Shown here: positions 1 to 8,390 of the stretch, one piece after another
How positions within the stretch are numbered: position 1 is the stretch's first letter
Layout of the letters: each line of letters begins with the position of its first letter
NCBI GenBank assembly: GCA_022843805.1
Contig: JALHMY010000023.1
Span: forward strand, 12,261-76,260
Direction: 5' to 3'
Source of the DNA: Fuerstiella sp.
GTDB taxonomy: Bacteria > Planctomycetota > Planctomycetia > Planctomycetales > Planctomycetaceae
Length of the DNA: 64,000 bases
The notes under the pieces: model-generated
The model's database searches: none
What the model was told of the DNA's origin: nothing
Seen by the model: only the letters and a program-made list of their open reading frames with translations
Program-made: the position numbers and the translations under genes

Positions 1-630
1 GAGATCACAGAGGAAACAGAGAAGTCACTGAGAATCCGCTGAGTGATTGTTCCTCTCCGTTTCCTCTGTTTCCTCCTGTTCAATCCCGAGTCACCATTCA
101 TGGTCTCAGCCGTTGAGGACGGCTGACCAACGCGTTTTGCATTCGGTCAAAATGCCGTCTGCAGTGCTCGACTCACCGCTGCTGGACTTCATTGAGAACG
201 TGGCGCCTGAGAAGTGAACTCGTCACCGTTGATCATTCTGGTGGATTCAAACAGGAGATCACAGAGGAAACAGAGAAGTCACTGAGAATCCGCTGAGTGA
301 TTGTTCCTCTCCGTTTCCTCTGTTTCCTCCTGTTCAATCCCGAGTCACCATTCATGGTCTCAGCCGTTGAGGAGGTCTGACCATCGCGTTTCGGCTTCGG
401 TCAAAATGCGGTCTGTAGTACTCGACTCCACGCGGTTGGACTTCATTGAGAACGTGGCGTCTGAGAAGTGAACTGATCCCCATTGATCGTTCTGTTGGAT
501 TTAAACAGGAGGTCACAGAGGAAACAGAGGAGTCACTGAGAATGCGCTGAGTGATTGCTCATCTCCGTTTCCTCCGTTCCTCCTGTTCAATTCCGAGTCA
601 CCGTTCACGGTATCAGCCGTTGAGAAGCGA
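1..630. repeat. 254-bp tandem repeat, two full copies and one partial
   Basis: The same sequence starts at 1, 255 and 509, so the period is 254 bp. The third copy is more diverged and ends near 625. Each copy opens with an imperfect hairpin; in copy 1 a 12-base arm at 10-21 (GAGGAAACAGAG) pairs exactly with 64-75. The rest of the unit is less conserved between copies than the hairpin part. No credible gene is seen in the first 680 bases. The hairpin part resembles the dispersed intergenic palindromes common in planctomycete genomes, but here it is tandem. The array may continue to the left of the window. Confidence 0.85.
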
Positions 631-821
631 TGGAGCGGGCTGATTGCCGAGCTGCGAATCGATGGATGGCTTCAGGCCGAACTATTAAACATTTTCGTCA
701 ATAAGTTCATAGTCGAATATTTCATCCACGCGTTCCGGCGGCAGGTTTTCCCGCAGATGTTGCTGATGTCCGGACTGACTGCGGTGTTCTGTGGGCAAAC
801 CGCAGCCTGACAACGGCGTTT

Positions 822-1379
822 TCAGTTCTGATGGCACTCAATCCAGTAACGCAGTATCGCGATACACGAAGGAGTATGTGAAATTCGGCCCTCGCAGACC
901 GCAAGGTATGCATCTTTAAGCGTCATTCGCACACTTCGAATCTGCTCGGTTCCTTCCGGAGCAGCCGTAATGAAGCTCAGTTCCGATGCGATAAACAGGG
1001 TGGTCGGTGACACGACGCTGCCGGTAAACGGATCATAAGTTCCCAGCTCTTTCCAGTTCGCCGCCGTGATTCCCAGTTCTTCGGCAAGTTCTCTCTTCGC
1101 ACATGTCAGAGGAGATTCGCTGTCGTCGCGGCCGCCACTGACTGCTTCCAGAGTCACTCGGCCGACCGCATAGTGAAATTCCTCCGTCAGCCACACAAAG
1201 TCCTGTTCGACCGGAAGAACCGTGACACCCGAACGAATTCGAACGACGCTGTAAGTTCCGTCGCGTCCGTCCGGGCGAATGACGTCATCTTTTCTGACCT
1301 GCAGCCAGGGATCCTTATAAACCTGTGAACTTTGCAGAATTGTCCAGGGTCCCCACGGTTGTCCGGGTTTATCATTCAT
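822..1379 (-). CDS. NUDIX hydrolase, ADP-ribose pyrophosphatase-like
   Basis: A 185-residue protein of normal length for a NUDIX enzyme. It carries a complete NUDIX box, GX5EX7REUXEEXGU, read as a Gly, five residues, Glu, seven residues, then RELAEELGI, at about residues 81-103; this motif binds the divalent metal and holds the catalytic glutamates. The overall shape, with an N-terminal beta domain and an ITAANWKELG stretch after the box, resembles ADP-ribose or nucleoside-diphosphate-sugar pyrophosphatases, but substrate cannot be read from sequence. It is cytosolic, with no signal peptide. It stands alone: the nearest neighbour is a divergent hydrolase more than 300 bases away. A housecleaning role is inferred. 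Confidence 0.85.
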   Translation of the reverse strand: MNDKPGQPWGPWTILQSSQVYKDPWLQVRKDDVIRPDGRDGTYSVVRIRSGVTVLPVEQDFVWLTEEFHYAVGRVTLEAVSGGRDDSESPLTCAKRELAEELGITAANWKELGTYDPFTGSVVSPTTLFIASELSFITAAPEGTEQIRSVRMTLKDAYLAVCEGRISHTPSCIAILRYWIECHQN

Positions 1380-1707
1380 ATGGCAGGATTTCTTAACGGG
1401 AGTATGCAGTCAGGCGTTTAGGGCTCAGGCGATTTGCAGGTAACGGTTTTTCCGGGCAGCCAGGCCGTGTGGGGCAACTTTGTCGTTCGGTGCAGAATTC
1501 TGGCGGCAAACGGCAAACTCACTTGACCACGGCACTCAGACCCGCAAAATCCTGAAAAGGGATTGTTTTCACAGCCGTGTTTTCAGGTTGATGGCGGCCG
1601 ATGGCAACACCAGTGCGTTATCGTCGATGAGACCTGGATCGTGAAGTCACTGTCAGTTCTTTTGACTGGTCGACTCTTTTGACTGGTCGACAAAGGGGAG
1701 TTCTGTG
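1380..1707. other. Intergenic region between divergent genes
   Basis: About 330 bases without a gene, separating the NUDIX gene and the exported hydrolase. It should hold both promoters, but no convincing -35/-10 pair stands out. The only clear structure is the exact 17-bp tandem duplication at 1658-1691. Confidence 0.5.
1658..1691. repeat. Exact 17-bp tandem duplication before a start codon
   Basis: TCTTTTGACTGGTCGAC occurs twice head to tail (1658-1674 and 1675-1691). It ends three bases before the Shine-Dalgarno-like AGGGGAG at 1694-1700 of the next gene. Each copy ends in the palindrome GTCGAC. It could be a duplicated protein-binding site or simply a slippage product. Confidence 0.8.
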
Positions 1708-2667
1708 ATGGTACCGTGCAACGCCGTACGCCTTGTCAGTTCCGGGATTCTGCTGGCCGCATTCGTTTTTCTGGCCGGCCCGGCATCTGCTCAGGCTCCC
1801 AAAGCAGCTCAGGGGGGAAAAGAGCTGGGCAGGACTATGGTCCTTACCAGCAGTGGCTGGCCCATACACGCGACCTATTTTGAAGCGACTCCATCCAGCA
1901 AGGAGGCACCCGTAGTTATTTTGATTCCCGGTGCTGAAGGCCAGGGCGTCAAGGATGCTCGAAACCGCCGGGTGTGGGAAAAGACGGCAACGGAGTTGCA
2001 GCGTAAAGGATATGCGGTGGTGACCGTCGACCTGCGAAAACATGGTGACAGTCTTCCTGCAGAAGAGGCGGCCAACTCCCCGGCGCTGAGACCTGCCACC
2101 GGTGACTATGAACTGATGGCAGGTTCCGATCTCGAAGCCGTTAAGGATTTCCTGCTGGCAGAGCATGAAAATGGCAGGCTGAATGTTCGTAAGCTCGGGA
2201 TTGTTTCTGTGGGATCCAGTACAATGGTCGCCGCCGCATTTACAATCGGCGACTGGTCAAAGAAACCGTTTGAAGATGCGCCCACTCCTGCTCTGAAAAC
2301 ACCACGAGGGCAGGACGTACGAGCGTTGATGATGATCAGTCCCAAAGCAACCGTCAAAGGGCTGAATACGACAGCCGTGCTGAGAACCGTTAAGACTTTG
2401 CCTGTTGCCGTGAATATTCTGGCATCATCCAGCAATAAGCAGGAAGCCCGCGACGCCGAAAAGGTATTCAAAGCGGTCGACCTGAAGCTGGAAGGCGCGA
2501 AGGACGCCAGAAAGCTGACGCTCGTTCCGGTGGACGCCTCAGCAGAACGCTTCCTTGAAGGAAAGGAAGCAGAAACGACCGGCAAGCTGATCAGTGAATT
2601 CCTTGATGTCCATTTGAAAGCTCTTCCTGAACCCTGGCGCACCCGAAAGAGCAAACTGCTTCAGTAG
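1708..2667 (+). CDS. Exported alpha/beta-hydrolase-like protein
   Basis: A 319-residue protein with an N-terminal signal peptide (hydrophobic run GILLAAFVFLAG, likely cut after SAQA), so it is probably periplasmic. The ATG at 1708 is preferred to the GTG at 1705 because AGGGGAG at 1694-1700 is better spaced from it. The body has the hydrolase-fold order: strand plus oxyanion region (VVILIPGAEGQG), a DLRKHG turn, then the nucleophile-elbow strand IVSVGSSTM. The elbow lacks the usual GxSxG, so either the serine is in a degenerate elbow or the protein is not catalytic. It is followed by a good terminator. Function beyond the fold is unknown. Confidence 0.7.
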   Translation: MVPCNAVRLVSSGILLAAFVFLAGPASAQAPKAAQGGKELGRTMVLTSSGWPIHATYFEATPSSKEAPVVILIPGAEGQGVKDARNRRVWEKTATELQRKGYAVVTVDLRKHGDSLPAEEAANSPALRPATGDYELMAGSDLEAVKDFLLAEHENGRLNVRKLGIVSVGSSTMVAAAFTIGDWSKKPFEDAPTPALKTPRGQDVRALMMISPKATVKGLNTTAVLRTVKTLPVAVNILASSSNKQEARDAEKVFKAVDLKLEGAKDARKLTLVPVDASAERFLEGKEAETTGKLISEFLDVHLKALPEPWRTRKSKLLQ

Positions 2668-2697
2668 CCGGAAGTCAGCAGTCTTTTCAATACGAAA

Positions 2698-2729
2698 AGA
2701 AAGCCCGGCTGTTTTCAGCCGGGCTTTCT
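2698..2729. terminator. Rho-independent terminator, possibly bidirectional
   Basis: A 13-bp perfect stem (2698-2710 with 2717-2729) around a 6-base loop, built on AAGCCCGGCT. It is followed on the plus strand by a T-rich stretch and on the minus strand by TCTTTTC. It lies between two convergent genes, the exported hydrolase and the barrel protein, and can serve both. Confidence 0.85.
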
Positions 2730-2791
2730 GTCGTTTCTGTTTTTCGTTGTTGCCGTACGTTCATTTCGAATCGAAACAGCAACCAGAAGTT

Positions 2792-3970
2792 TCAAAGGAA
2801 GATCGTGTATTCAAGACGCACGATATCTTCGTACCAGCGCTGGCCTGTCAGAGCATGACCGTAGCCAAGATACAGAGTGCTGCCATTGCGTTTGAACAGT
2901 GTTCTGAGACCACCTTTGGCGTTCACGATCGTCGTCTCGGCACTCACGATTCCGGCGCCATTCTGAAGTTCTGTGTCCACCATCTGACCGTCAAGTACTG
3001 ACCAGCCTACCAGTTCCACAATCGGGCTGATACGAACACTGGAGGTGTCCACAACGGTGTAGGCGGCACCGACACCGTATCGCAGAACATTTCCGGCAAA
3101 GCTTTCACCGTTGGCACGACTGCCGTCCACGGGAATCCAGTCACGTAGTTCAGCAAACACATCCAGACGGGAATTGACTTGCGTCTGAGCCAGGAAACCG
3201 GGCTCGATGCTGACATGGTGAGTACCCAGGCCGCGTCCGGAATCTCCCGTCGGGATATATGTTTTCAGCTGGAACGTCAGGATACTGTCCTGGTCACGGG
3301 CGATGGCATACTTGAAGCCTGCCTCGATATCCGCGAAACCCGCTGAGTCTCCGGTATCCCCGCCAGCAGGAACTCCGAGTGCCGGGTTGGATGAGGCGGT
3401 CGTCTGCAGAAATCGCACCGGCACTTCACCGAACACCGAGAACCTTGAGCCGGACGCAATTTCCAGATAGCCTCGAACATCCTGATAGTCCACGCTTCCG
3501 TTGACTGTTGCGTTAGGTCCGCCCACTCCTGGGCCTGGTCCGCCGGCACAGCCGCACTGAGCATAGAAGAATTCAGCTCTGTCCGGACGATTATTGTCGA
3601 ATCCCGCGTCGAATCGCATACGGAACTGCGTGCGGGGCATCGCCCAGTCAATGTATCCTGGTGCATGGCTCTGAGCAGCCAGAGTACCTTCCACACCTTC
3701 TGAGAAGACTGACGGAGTTGTTGCTGGCTGCTGAATGAAGGGAGCAACCTGGTCCTGAACCACCGGATCAGAGGGAGTATAGATTGAACTGTTTAACGGG
3801 CCTGTCAGAGGTTCCTGACCACACCCGGCAGTGCAGCTGTCGAGGGTCGTGCAACTATTGTAGTCAGCGCCAATGGCCAGTGCCTGCCATTCGGGCAACA
3901 GACATAACAATGCTGTTGCCAGGGCCTTTCCGGCCCAGGGGCGACGTACGGGAAAACGCTTAATATTCAT
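2792..3970 (-). CDS. Outer-membrane beta-barrel protein, MetA-pathway-like
   Basis: A 392-residue exported protein. The reading frame is open further upstream, but the ATG at 3970 is chosen because it is followed by a typical signal peptide (MNIKRFPVRRPW, then a hydrophobic stretch ending near ALAIGA) and preceded by GGAGG at 3982-3986. After a Cys-rich, low-complexity linker, the C-terminal 270 residues alternate polar and hydrophobic residues in barrel-like strands, with phrases such as SRFSVFGEVPVRF, ILTFQLKTYIPTGD and GAAYTVVD typical of the Phenol_MetA_deg/transporter-like barrel family. The last residue is hydrophobic (YTIFL), as in outer-membrane barrels. Cargo is unknown. It stands alone, convergent with the hydrolase gene. 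Confidence 0.65.
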   Translation of the reverse strand: MNIKRFPVRRPWAGKALATALLCLLPEWQALAIGADYNSCTTLDSCTAGCGQEPLTGPLNSSIYTPSDPVVQDQVAPFIQQPATTPSVFSEGVEGTLAAQSHAPGYIDWAMPRTQFRMRFDAGFDNNRPDRAEFFYAQCGCAGGPGPGVGGPNATVNGSVDYQDVRGYLEIASGSRFSVFGEVPVRFLQTTASSNPALGVPAGGDTGDSAGFADIEAGFKYAIARDQDSILTFQLKTYIPTGDSGRGLGTHHVSIEPGFLAQTQVNSRLDVFAELRDWIPVDGSRANGESFAGNVLRYGVGAAYTVVDTSSVRISPIVELVGWSVLDGQMVDTELQNGAGIVSAETTIVNAKGGLRTLFKRNGSTLYLGYGHALTGQRWYEDIVRLEYTIFL

Positions 3971-4623
3971 CTGGCTCTTTGCCTCCGTGTTAAGAATGGA
4001 TCCAATCCTGTCAGCCTGATACTTCGATGTTCCGTGAACATCAGGCCCTGATAAGCGGCTTCTCGACTTCCCCCTGAAGGGGAATGTCGGCCTACTGGAC
4101 GTGCCAGTTTCCATCTGAGACCGCCCGTTCCCGCGTTGACCGACAGCGGCATTCAAAACGGCTATTCAGCAATTCCCCCAGTATTGAGATCGAACAACAC
4201 GACGGAAAAAAATCAACGATTTTTGGTAAACGCCTTCAGATCTGTCAGACTGAATTGCATTGAAAGGATTGGGATACCCACAAATTCGCAACGTAAACCT
4301 GACGGGAAAAGACAGGTAATCTGAAAGGCGGAAGTGTTTTGATTTTCGGAAATCTGAAACCATACTCAAGGTTTCATTAAGGACCTCCTGACAAAACCTG
4401 CGTGAGCGGCCACGGAGGTTTTTTTAGGGGTTCTAAAGCGGGAAACACCTGAAATCGCTTACCAGGCCAAAAAAATGCGGTCATCCTGAAGGGAGGTACG
4501 CAACAATTACCCGTTGATCTTTAAAAATACTGGAATGCATGTTTTGTCAGACGCACGGCTGTATTTAACATGGGAGTTCGTGGCCAATCCGATTCATTTC
4601 ACTGAACAGCGAGGAGTTCAGAA
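3971..4623. other. 650-base intergenic region holding an orphan terminator-like hairpin
   Basis: No credible gene is seen here; short reading frames have no ribosome binding site or recognisable protein. It should contain the divergent promoters of the barrel gene and the gene at 4624. The striking element is the terminator-like hairpin at 4395-4425, which has no protein gene upstream on its strand. Confidence 0.5.
4395..4425 (+). terminator. Orphan terminator-like hairpin with T tract
   Basis: AACCTGCGTG (4395-4404) pairs with CACGGAGGTT (4411-4420) around a 6-base loop, with one mismatch, and is followed by TTTTT. A short ACCTCC at 4384-4389 could instead pair with GGAGGT at 4414-4419, which would disrupt the stem. 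It could end a small RNA starting within 4000-4390, or act as an attenuator in the leader of the gene at 4624. Confidence 0.6.
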
Positions 4624-6087
4624 TTGTTGAAGTACATTTCAGCAGCAACCATATGTCTGTCGGCATTGATGCTTTGCAGCACAGACGCATCTGAATTCGC
4701 CAAACTCACGGAAAAGGTCCCCAGGGGTGCAAACGCCATCCTGCTGATCGATGTTGACAAGACCCTGGCATCACCGATCGCAAAAGCGAAATCCTGGCAA
4801 AGCCGACTCGAACAGGGTGCTTCAGATCGCCCGATGTATCTCCCGCCCGAAGCGGACAAAATCGTAGTTGCCGCACTCCTGGATGAAGTCCGGGGGTTCA
4901 ATCGGATCTGGGAAGTTGCCCTGATGGGACTGAAGGAACCAATGCCCATTTCTCTGGTTGCCCGTGCAGAAGGCGGATACACCGATAACATTAATGGTAT
5001 TAACGTCGCCTGGGTGCCAAGTGACGCCTATTTTATCGAGATTGACTCCAGCACTCTGGGACTGATGGCTCCGGCAGAGCGACAGGCGGTTTCCCGCTGG
5101 GCAGCCCGGGCGAAAAGAGGCGGCACAATGGAGATCTCAGATTACCTGGGCGCTGCAGCGACCGCCGTCAATCAGGGGCCTCAGATTGTGCTGGCGATTG
5201 ATGCAATCGATGCCGTTCAGCCTCACCGTGTACGTGAAAAACTGGAAAAATCAGAGTACGTTCAAAAGCACAGTCTGAAGCCCGATGATTTGATGAAACT
5301 CATCGGTGGTCTCCGTGGCGTGGTTCTGAAAATTACCCTGACCGACAAGATCAATGCGTCTGCCCGTATCGATTTCTCGACGCCTGTTGGTCTGAGCGAA
5401 ATGGCTGCGAAAGGCCTGGTACTGCAGGCACTGGAATCAATGCAGATGGAACTGCCGGATACCGAAAACTGGAACTGCTCTGTCAGCGGAAACTCGGTCC
5501 TCCTCGAAGGTGAGTTCTCTACCGATGGGCTTCGCCGTGTCCTGAGCCTGATGGAAGTTCCCACAACCAAATTCAGCAGCCTGAAAGATGCCAATGTCGA
5601 AGAAGCCTCCGGTGACGATATGGCAAAGAACTCTCTGGCCTATTTCAAGGCTGTGGATTCCATGCTGAAGGACCTGAAGTCAAAATCGAAATCAGCGAAT
5701 TCTGATGCATACTGGATTGACAAATATGCGTCAAAGATTGACCGGCTCCCTATCCTGCATGTGGACGAGGATCTTCTGGTTTATGGAGAGCAGCTTTCGG
5801 AAACGCTTCGCATCATGTCAGGCAGCCGAAAGATGACCAACCTTCAGGGCGGCGTTGCATCCCGATCCGACCTGAACACCGGCAACGGTTTCAACGTCGG
5901 CACAGGCTATGGGTATGGTTCGTACAACTATTCCACTGCCCGAAGCCGAGCCAGAAATGCGGGTGTTGATCGTGCCAATGCCGCAGCCTCAGGAACTGTT
6001 ACAAAACTGGAAGGCTGGAACCTGATTGACAACGCTACTGTCGGAATTCGACGAGAGATGACTAAACGCTATAACATGGAATTCTAA
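4624..6087 (+). CDS. Exported protein of unknown function
   Basis: A 487-residue protein not recognised as a named family. The TTG at 4624 is used as the start because GAGGAG at 4611-4616 sits 7 bases upstream. The first 22 residues form a signal peptide (hydrophobic SAATICLSALMLCS, cut near TDA). The body starts with KVPRGANAILLIDVDK, a pattern seen in planctomycete secreted proteins that monitor or report per-residue sums, but no catalytic motif is visible. The last 90 residues are rich in Gly, Tyr, Asn and Ser (GFNVGTGYGYGSYNYSTAR) and probably disordered. It follows a long leader with a terminator-like hairpin and is followed by an isolated hairpin. Confidence 0.75.
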   Translation: MLKYISAATICLSALMLCSTDASEFAKLTEKVPRGANAILLIDVDKTLASPIAKAKSWQSRLEQGASDRPMYLPPEADKIVVAALLDEVRGFNRIWEVALMGLKEPMPISLVARAEGGYTDNINGINVAWVPSDAYFIEIDSSTLGLMAPAERQAVSRWAARAKRGGTMEISDYLGAAATAVNQGPQIVLAIDAIDAVQPHRVREKLEKSEYVQKHSLKPDDLMKLIGGLRGVVLKITLTDKINASARIDFSTPVGLSEMAAKGLVLQALESMQMELPDTENWNCSVSGNSVLLEGEFSTDGLRRVLSLMEVPTTKFSSLKDANVEEASGDDMAKNSLAYFKAVDSMLKDLKSKSKSANSDAYWIDKYASKIDRLPILHVDEDLLVYGEQLSETLRIMSGSRKMTNLQGGVASRSDLNTGNGFNVGTGYGYGSYNYSTARSRARNAGVDRANAAASGTVTKLEGWNLIDNATVGIRREMTKRYNMEF

Positions 6088-6102
6088 GGTGTTCGGACTG
6101 AC

Positions 6103-6134
6103 GGTTGCCCGGATGATTTTTCGCCCGGGCAACC
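6103..6134. terminator. Strong hairpin between convergent genes
   Basis: GGTTGCCCGG (6103-6112) pairs exactly with CCGGGCAACC (6125-6134). There is no clean T tract after it, so it is a transcription barrier or an mRNA 3'-end stabiliser rather than a textbook intrinsic terminator. It lies 16 bases after the stop of the exported protein and about 50 bases from the end of the convergent membrane-protein gene. Confidence 0.55.
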
Positions 6135-6181
6135 CACTCGTCCGTCTGAGCTAACGACGCCGGCTGTCTGAGTATCCGCAG

Positions 6182-8038
6182 CTAACGAACTCGCGTTGTT
6201 CGAAGCCGGTCCGCAAGTCCTGACTTCAGGACGCTGATGAACAGGGCCGCTACAAAACTGAGCCCGGCCAGCAAAACCGGTTTGACTCCGTCAGGCATGC
6301 TGGTGACAGCCACCTGATAGCTGGTCCAGACCGACGAAAGAATCGCCGCCGCAACACATTGCCCAAGGGCAATGATCAGATAGAGTCGATCTCTGAGCAC
6401 CCTCGCCAGAACAAACACGGCAGCCGTCAGCACGCAGGCGTAAACCAGCATCCATCCCTGTGCAATGCTCTGCCGCGACATCCAGACAAGACAAATCAAC
6501 AGAGTCGCCGGCAGCTGAAATGCGCCAAATATGCGCAGAAACCGTCCGAACTCACCATTCATTGTTCCCACGATCAGCAGAGTGATCAGCAGGAAAACGT
6601 GCAAAGTCAGAGGGAATGACCATGGGGCTGCGGTGGAATTTTCCAGCAGAGCATTGAACAGAACCAGAGTCGCCGCGGCACCCGCAAGCACTGCCGGGGC
6701 TCGGCGGTAAATGAGGCCGGAGGTAAGCTCCACAATTGCAAGAATGGCCAGTGGTCCGGTTTGCAGGCTGGACCATTTGAGCGTCAGAGCATGACTCGCC
6801 ATGGCACGCGGCTGCAGGAACGCAAGGATCACCATCATGGCAACGAATCCGACCTCAGCCGATCGGATTCCGCGAATCCAGGTCGCTGCATAGAAAATGG
6901 CCAGAGCCACCGTTGTCAGGTAAACGGGCGATGCCAGGTCGGATGTGAGCTGCTGAGTAAACATCATATAGGAAGGCAGCTGATTCCAGGGCACCAGCAT
7001 AGGGTGAGCCAGCACAATCAGCAGCGGACCACTCAGCAGAGCAAGCCGTCGAAGCATGGCGTTGTTTTCCACCAGACCAATCTCTAACACCACCACGATC
7101 ATGCTCAGCAAAAATGGGACAAGCAGATAAACACCAAACGCTGAATCCCAGAAATGTCCGGTCAGCAGTGGTGCATCAAAGGAAATCGTAAGGGACCATG
7201 TCCGAAAACAGACAGCTCCGGCCATCAGAACAAACGGAGTCCATGGGAACCATGGCCACATCCACGGCGTGCCGTTCCCGGCGACTGAAGCTGCCCCTCG
7301 ACGCACTGCCGGAATCAGTGCAAGCGTGATGGCGGACGCCACCAGTGGAAACGCAGCGATCAGCCAGCGAATCTGCATCGTTGTCAGAGGCATGAACTCG
7401 GGCAGCAGCAACAAAGGATACGCGAAGAACGTCACCAGAAACGCATGCAATGGCAAGCGCCACGCGACAGACAAGCGAATCTGAAGGCCTCGAATCAGAA
7501 GTTCTGTCAGTCCGCTCGCAAAGCCGGCACTGAACGCGATGAGTATCAGCAGGGAAGCCAGAGAGTGAGGATTGTCCCGGTCCGATCTGACAGTCAGCAG
7601 CTCATCAATGCTGACGGAGTTTGCAAGCAGCATCAGAAGTACGATCAGCACAATGGAGCGTGCATCTTCCCAGACCTGTCCAAGCCGAACAATCAGGATT
7701 GCAGTGACGGTCATCAGAGCGGTGACGGCAGCAAGACTGAGCATGAAACCCCATGGCTCCATGTAGGCCACCGAACCGTGATCAAACAGAATGGCACTAT
7801 TGCCGACTCGGAAAAGCTTCTTCAGCCCATACACGAACAGGCACGCACTGATCAGATAAAATGGGTTGTGAGTATAGATTAAACTGAGCAGTCCCGGCGT
7901 GTTGTCCGGGCTGGACTTGTCCTTCAGTTCCACGCCCAATTCCGCAGTGGTGGGCGATGTTTCTCCATCGACAGAAACACTCGGGACGGATTCGGGTGGC
8001 AGATCCTCAAATGACGCAGCATTCTCTGACGCGGTCAT
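6182..8038 (-). CDS. Large polytopic membrane protein, unknown
   Basis: A 618-residue protein with an acidic cytosolic N-terminus of about 50 residues followed by roughly 16 hydrophobic segments spread to the end, separated by short loops with positive residues such as RGLQIRLSVAWR and LRDRLYL. No transporter signature, nucleotide-binding loop or glycosyltransferase motif was seen. The layout, many helices without large domains, recalls sensor or polymer-ligase-like membrane proteins, but this is not evidence for either. Its start codon overlaps the stop of the small upstream gene by four bases (ATGA, 8035-8038), which implies co-expression. The short C-terminal tail is basic. Confidence 0.75.
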   Translation of the reverse strand: MTASENAASFEDLPPESVPSVSVDGETSPTTAELGVELKDKSSPDNTPGLLSLIYTHNPFYLISACLFVYGLKKLFRVGNSAILFDHGSVAYMEPWGFMLSLAAVTALMTVTAILIVRLGQVWEDARSIVLIVLLMLLANSVSIDELLTVRSDRDNPHSLASLLILIAFSAGFASGLTELLIRGLQIRLSVAWRLPLHAFLVTFFAYPLLLLPEFMPLTTMQIRWLIAAFPLVASAITLALIPAVRRGAASVAGNGTPWMWPWFPWTPFVLMAGAVCFRTWSLTISFDAPLLTGHFWDSAFGVYLLVPFLLSMIVVVLEIGLVENNAMLRRLALLSGPLLIVLAHPMLVPWNQLPSYMMFTQQLTSDLASPVYLTTVALAIFYAATWIRGIRSAEVGFVAMMVILAFLQPRAMASHALTLKWSSLQTGPLAILAIVELTSGLIYRRAPAVLAGAAATLVLFNALLENSTAAPWSFPLTLHVFLLITLLIVGTMNGEFGRFLRIFGAFQLPATLLICLVWMSRQSIAQGWMLVYACVLTAAVFVLARVLRDRLYLIIALGQCVAAAILSSVWTSYQVAVTSMPDGVKPVLLAGLSFVAALFISVLKSGLADRLRTTRVR

Positions 8039-8301
8039 GGTTCAGACTCCTGAGGTGAATCATCCAGACAGGCAAAATACCGGAGCGAAGACAGGTGATC
8101 AGTGACAGACAGGGTAAACTCAGTGACAGGCAGCGTTTTCATCAAAGCGCCATCCATGAGATCGATGTGAACTGACAAATTGTCTGTCGGAAATCCGAAA
8201 TACACACGGAGGCGCTCCGGAGCAGGCGGCCGGCGAAAAAGAAACCCGGGACTTGCAGGCTCGGATAAGTGGTCTATAACGCCGCGATGTGCTTCCGCCA
8301 T
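8035..8301 (-). CDS. Small protein coupled to the polytopic membrane protein
   Basis: An 88-residue reading frame with no recognised domain. Support for it being real comes from the ATGA overlap with the next gene and from a GGGGGAAG tract about 8 bases before its ATG at 8301. The sequence is soluble, with a central RLRVYFGFPTDNLSVHIDL stretch that looks like a beta hairpin, and an acidic C-terminus. It lies head to head with the PQQ-repeat gene, about 90 bases away, so the promoters are probably shared or back to back. It may be a regulator or accessory of the membrane protein; the function is unknown. Confidence 0.5.
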   Translation of the reverse strand: MAEAHRGVIDHLSEPASPGFLFRRPPAPERLRVYFGFPTDNLSVHIDLMDGALMKTLPVTEFTLSVTDHLSSLRYFACLDDSPQESEP

Positions 8302-8390
8302 GTACAGAACTTCCCCCGCTTCGTCGTTTCAGCAGACCCAGGGGAAAGGTGACATCCCTGCCAGTTCCAGATCGAGGTAATATCGCTATC

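Noticed and set aside
1-630. CRISPR array
   Set aside because: The period is 254 bp and the units are similar along most of their length, with no short repeats and unique spacers.
685-783. Short minus-strand frame ending in PPERVDEIFDYELIDENV, just after the NUDIX gene
   Set aside because: It looks like a plausible acidic C-terminus, but there is no ribosome-binding site, no clear start and its upstream part overlaps the NUDIX gene in another frame.
1618-2166. 182-codon minus-strand frame
   Set aside because: Antisense to the exported hydrolase, which has a signal peptide, start site and terminator; the antisense protein has no recognisable features.
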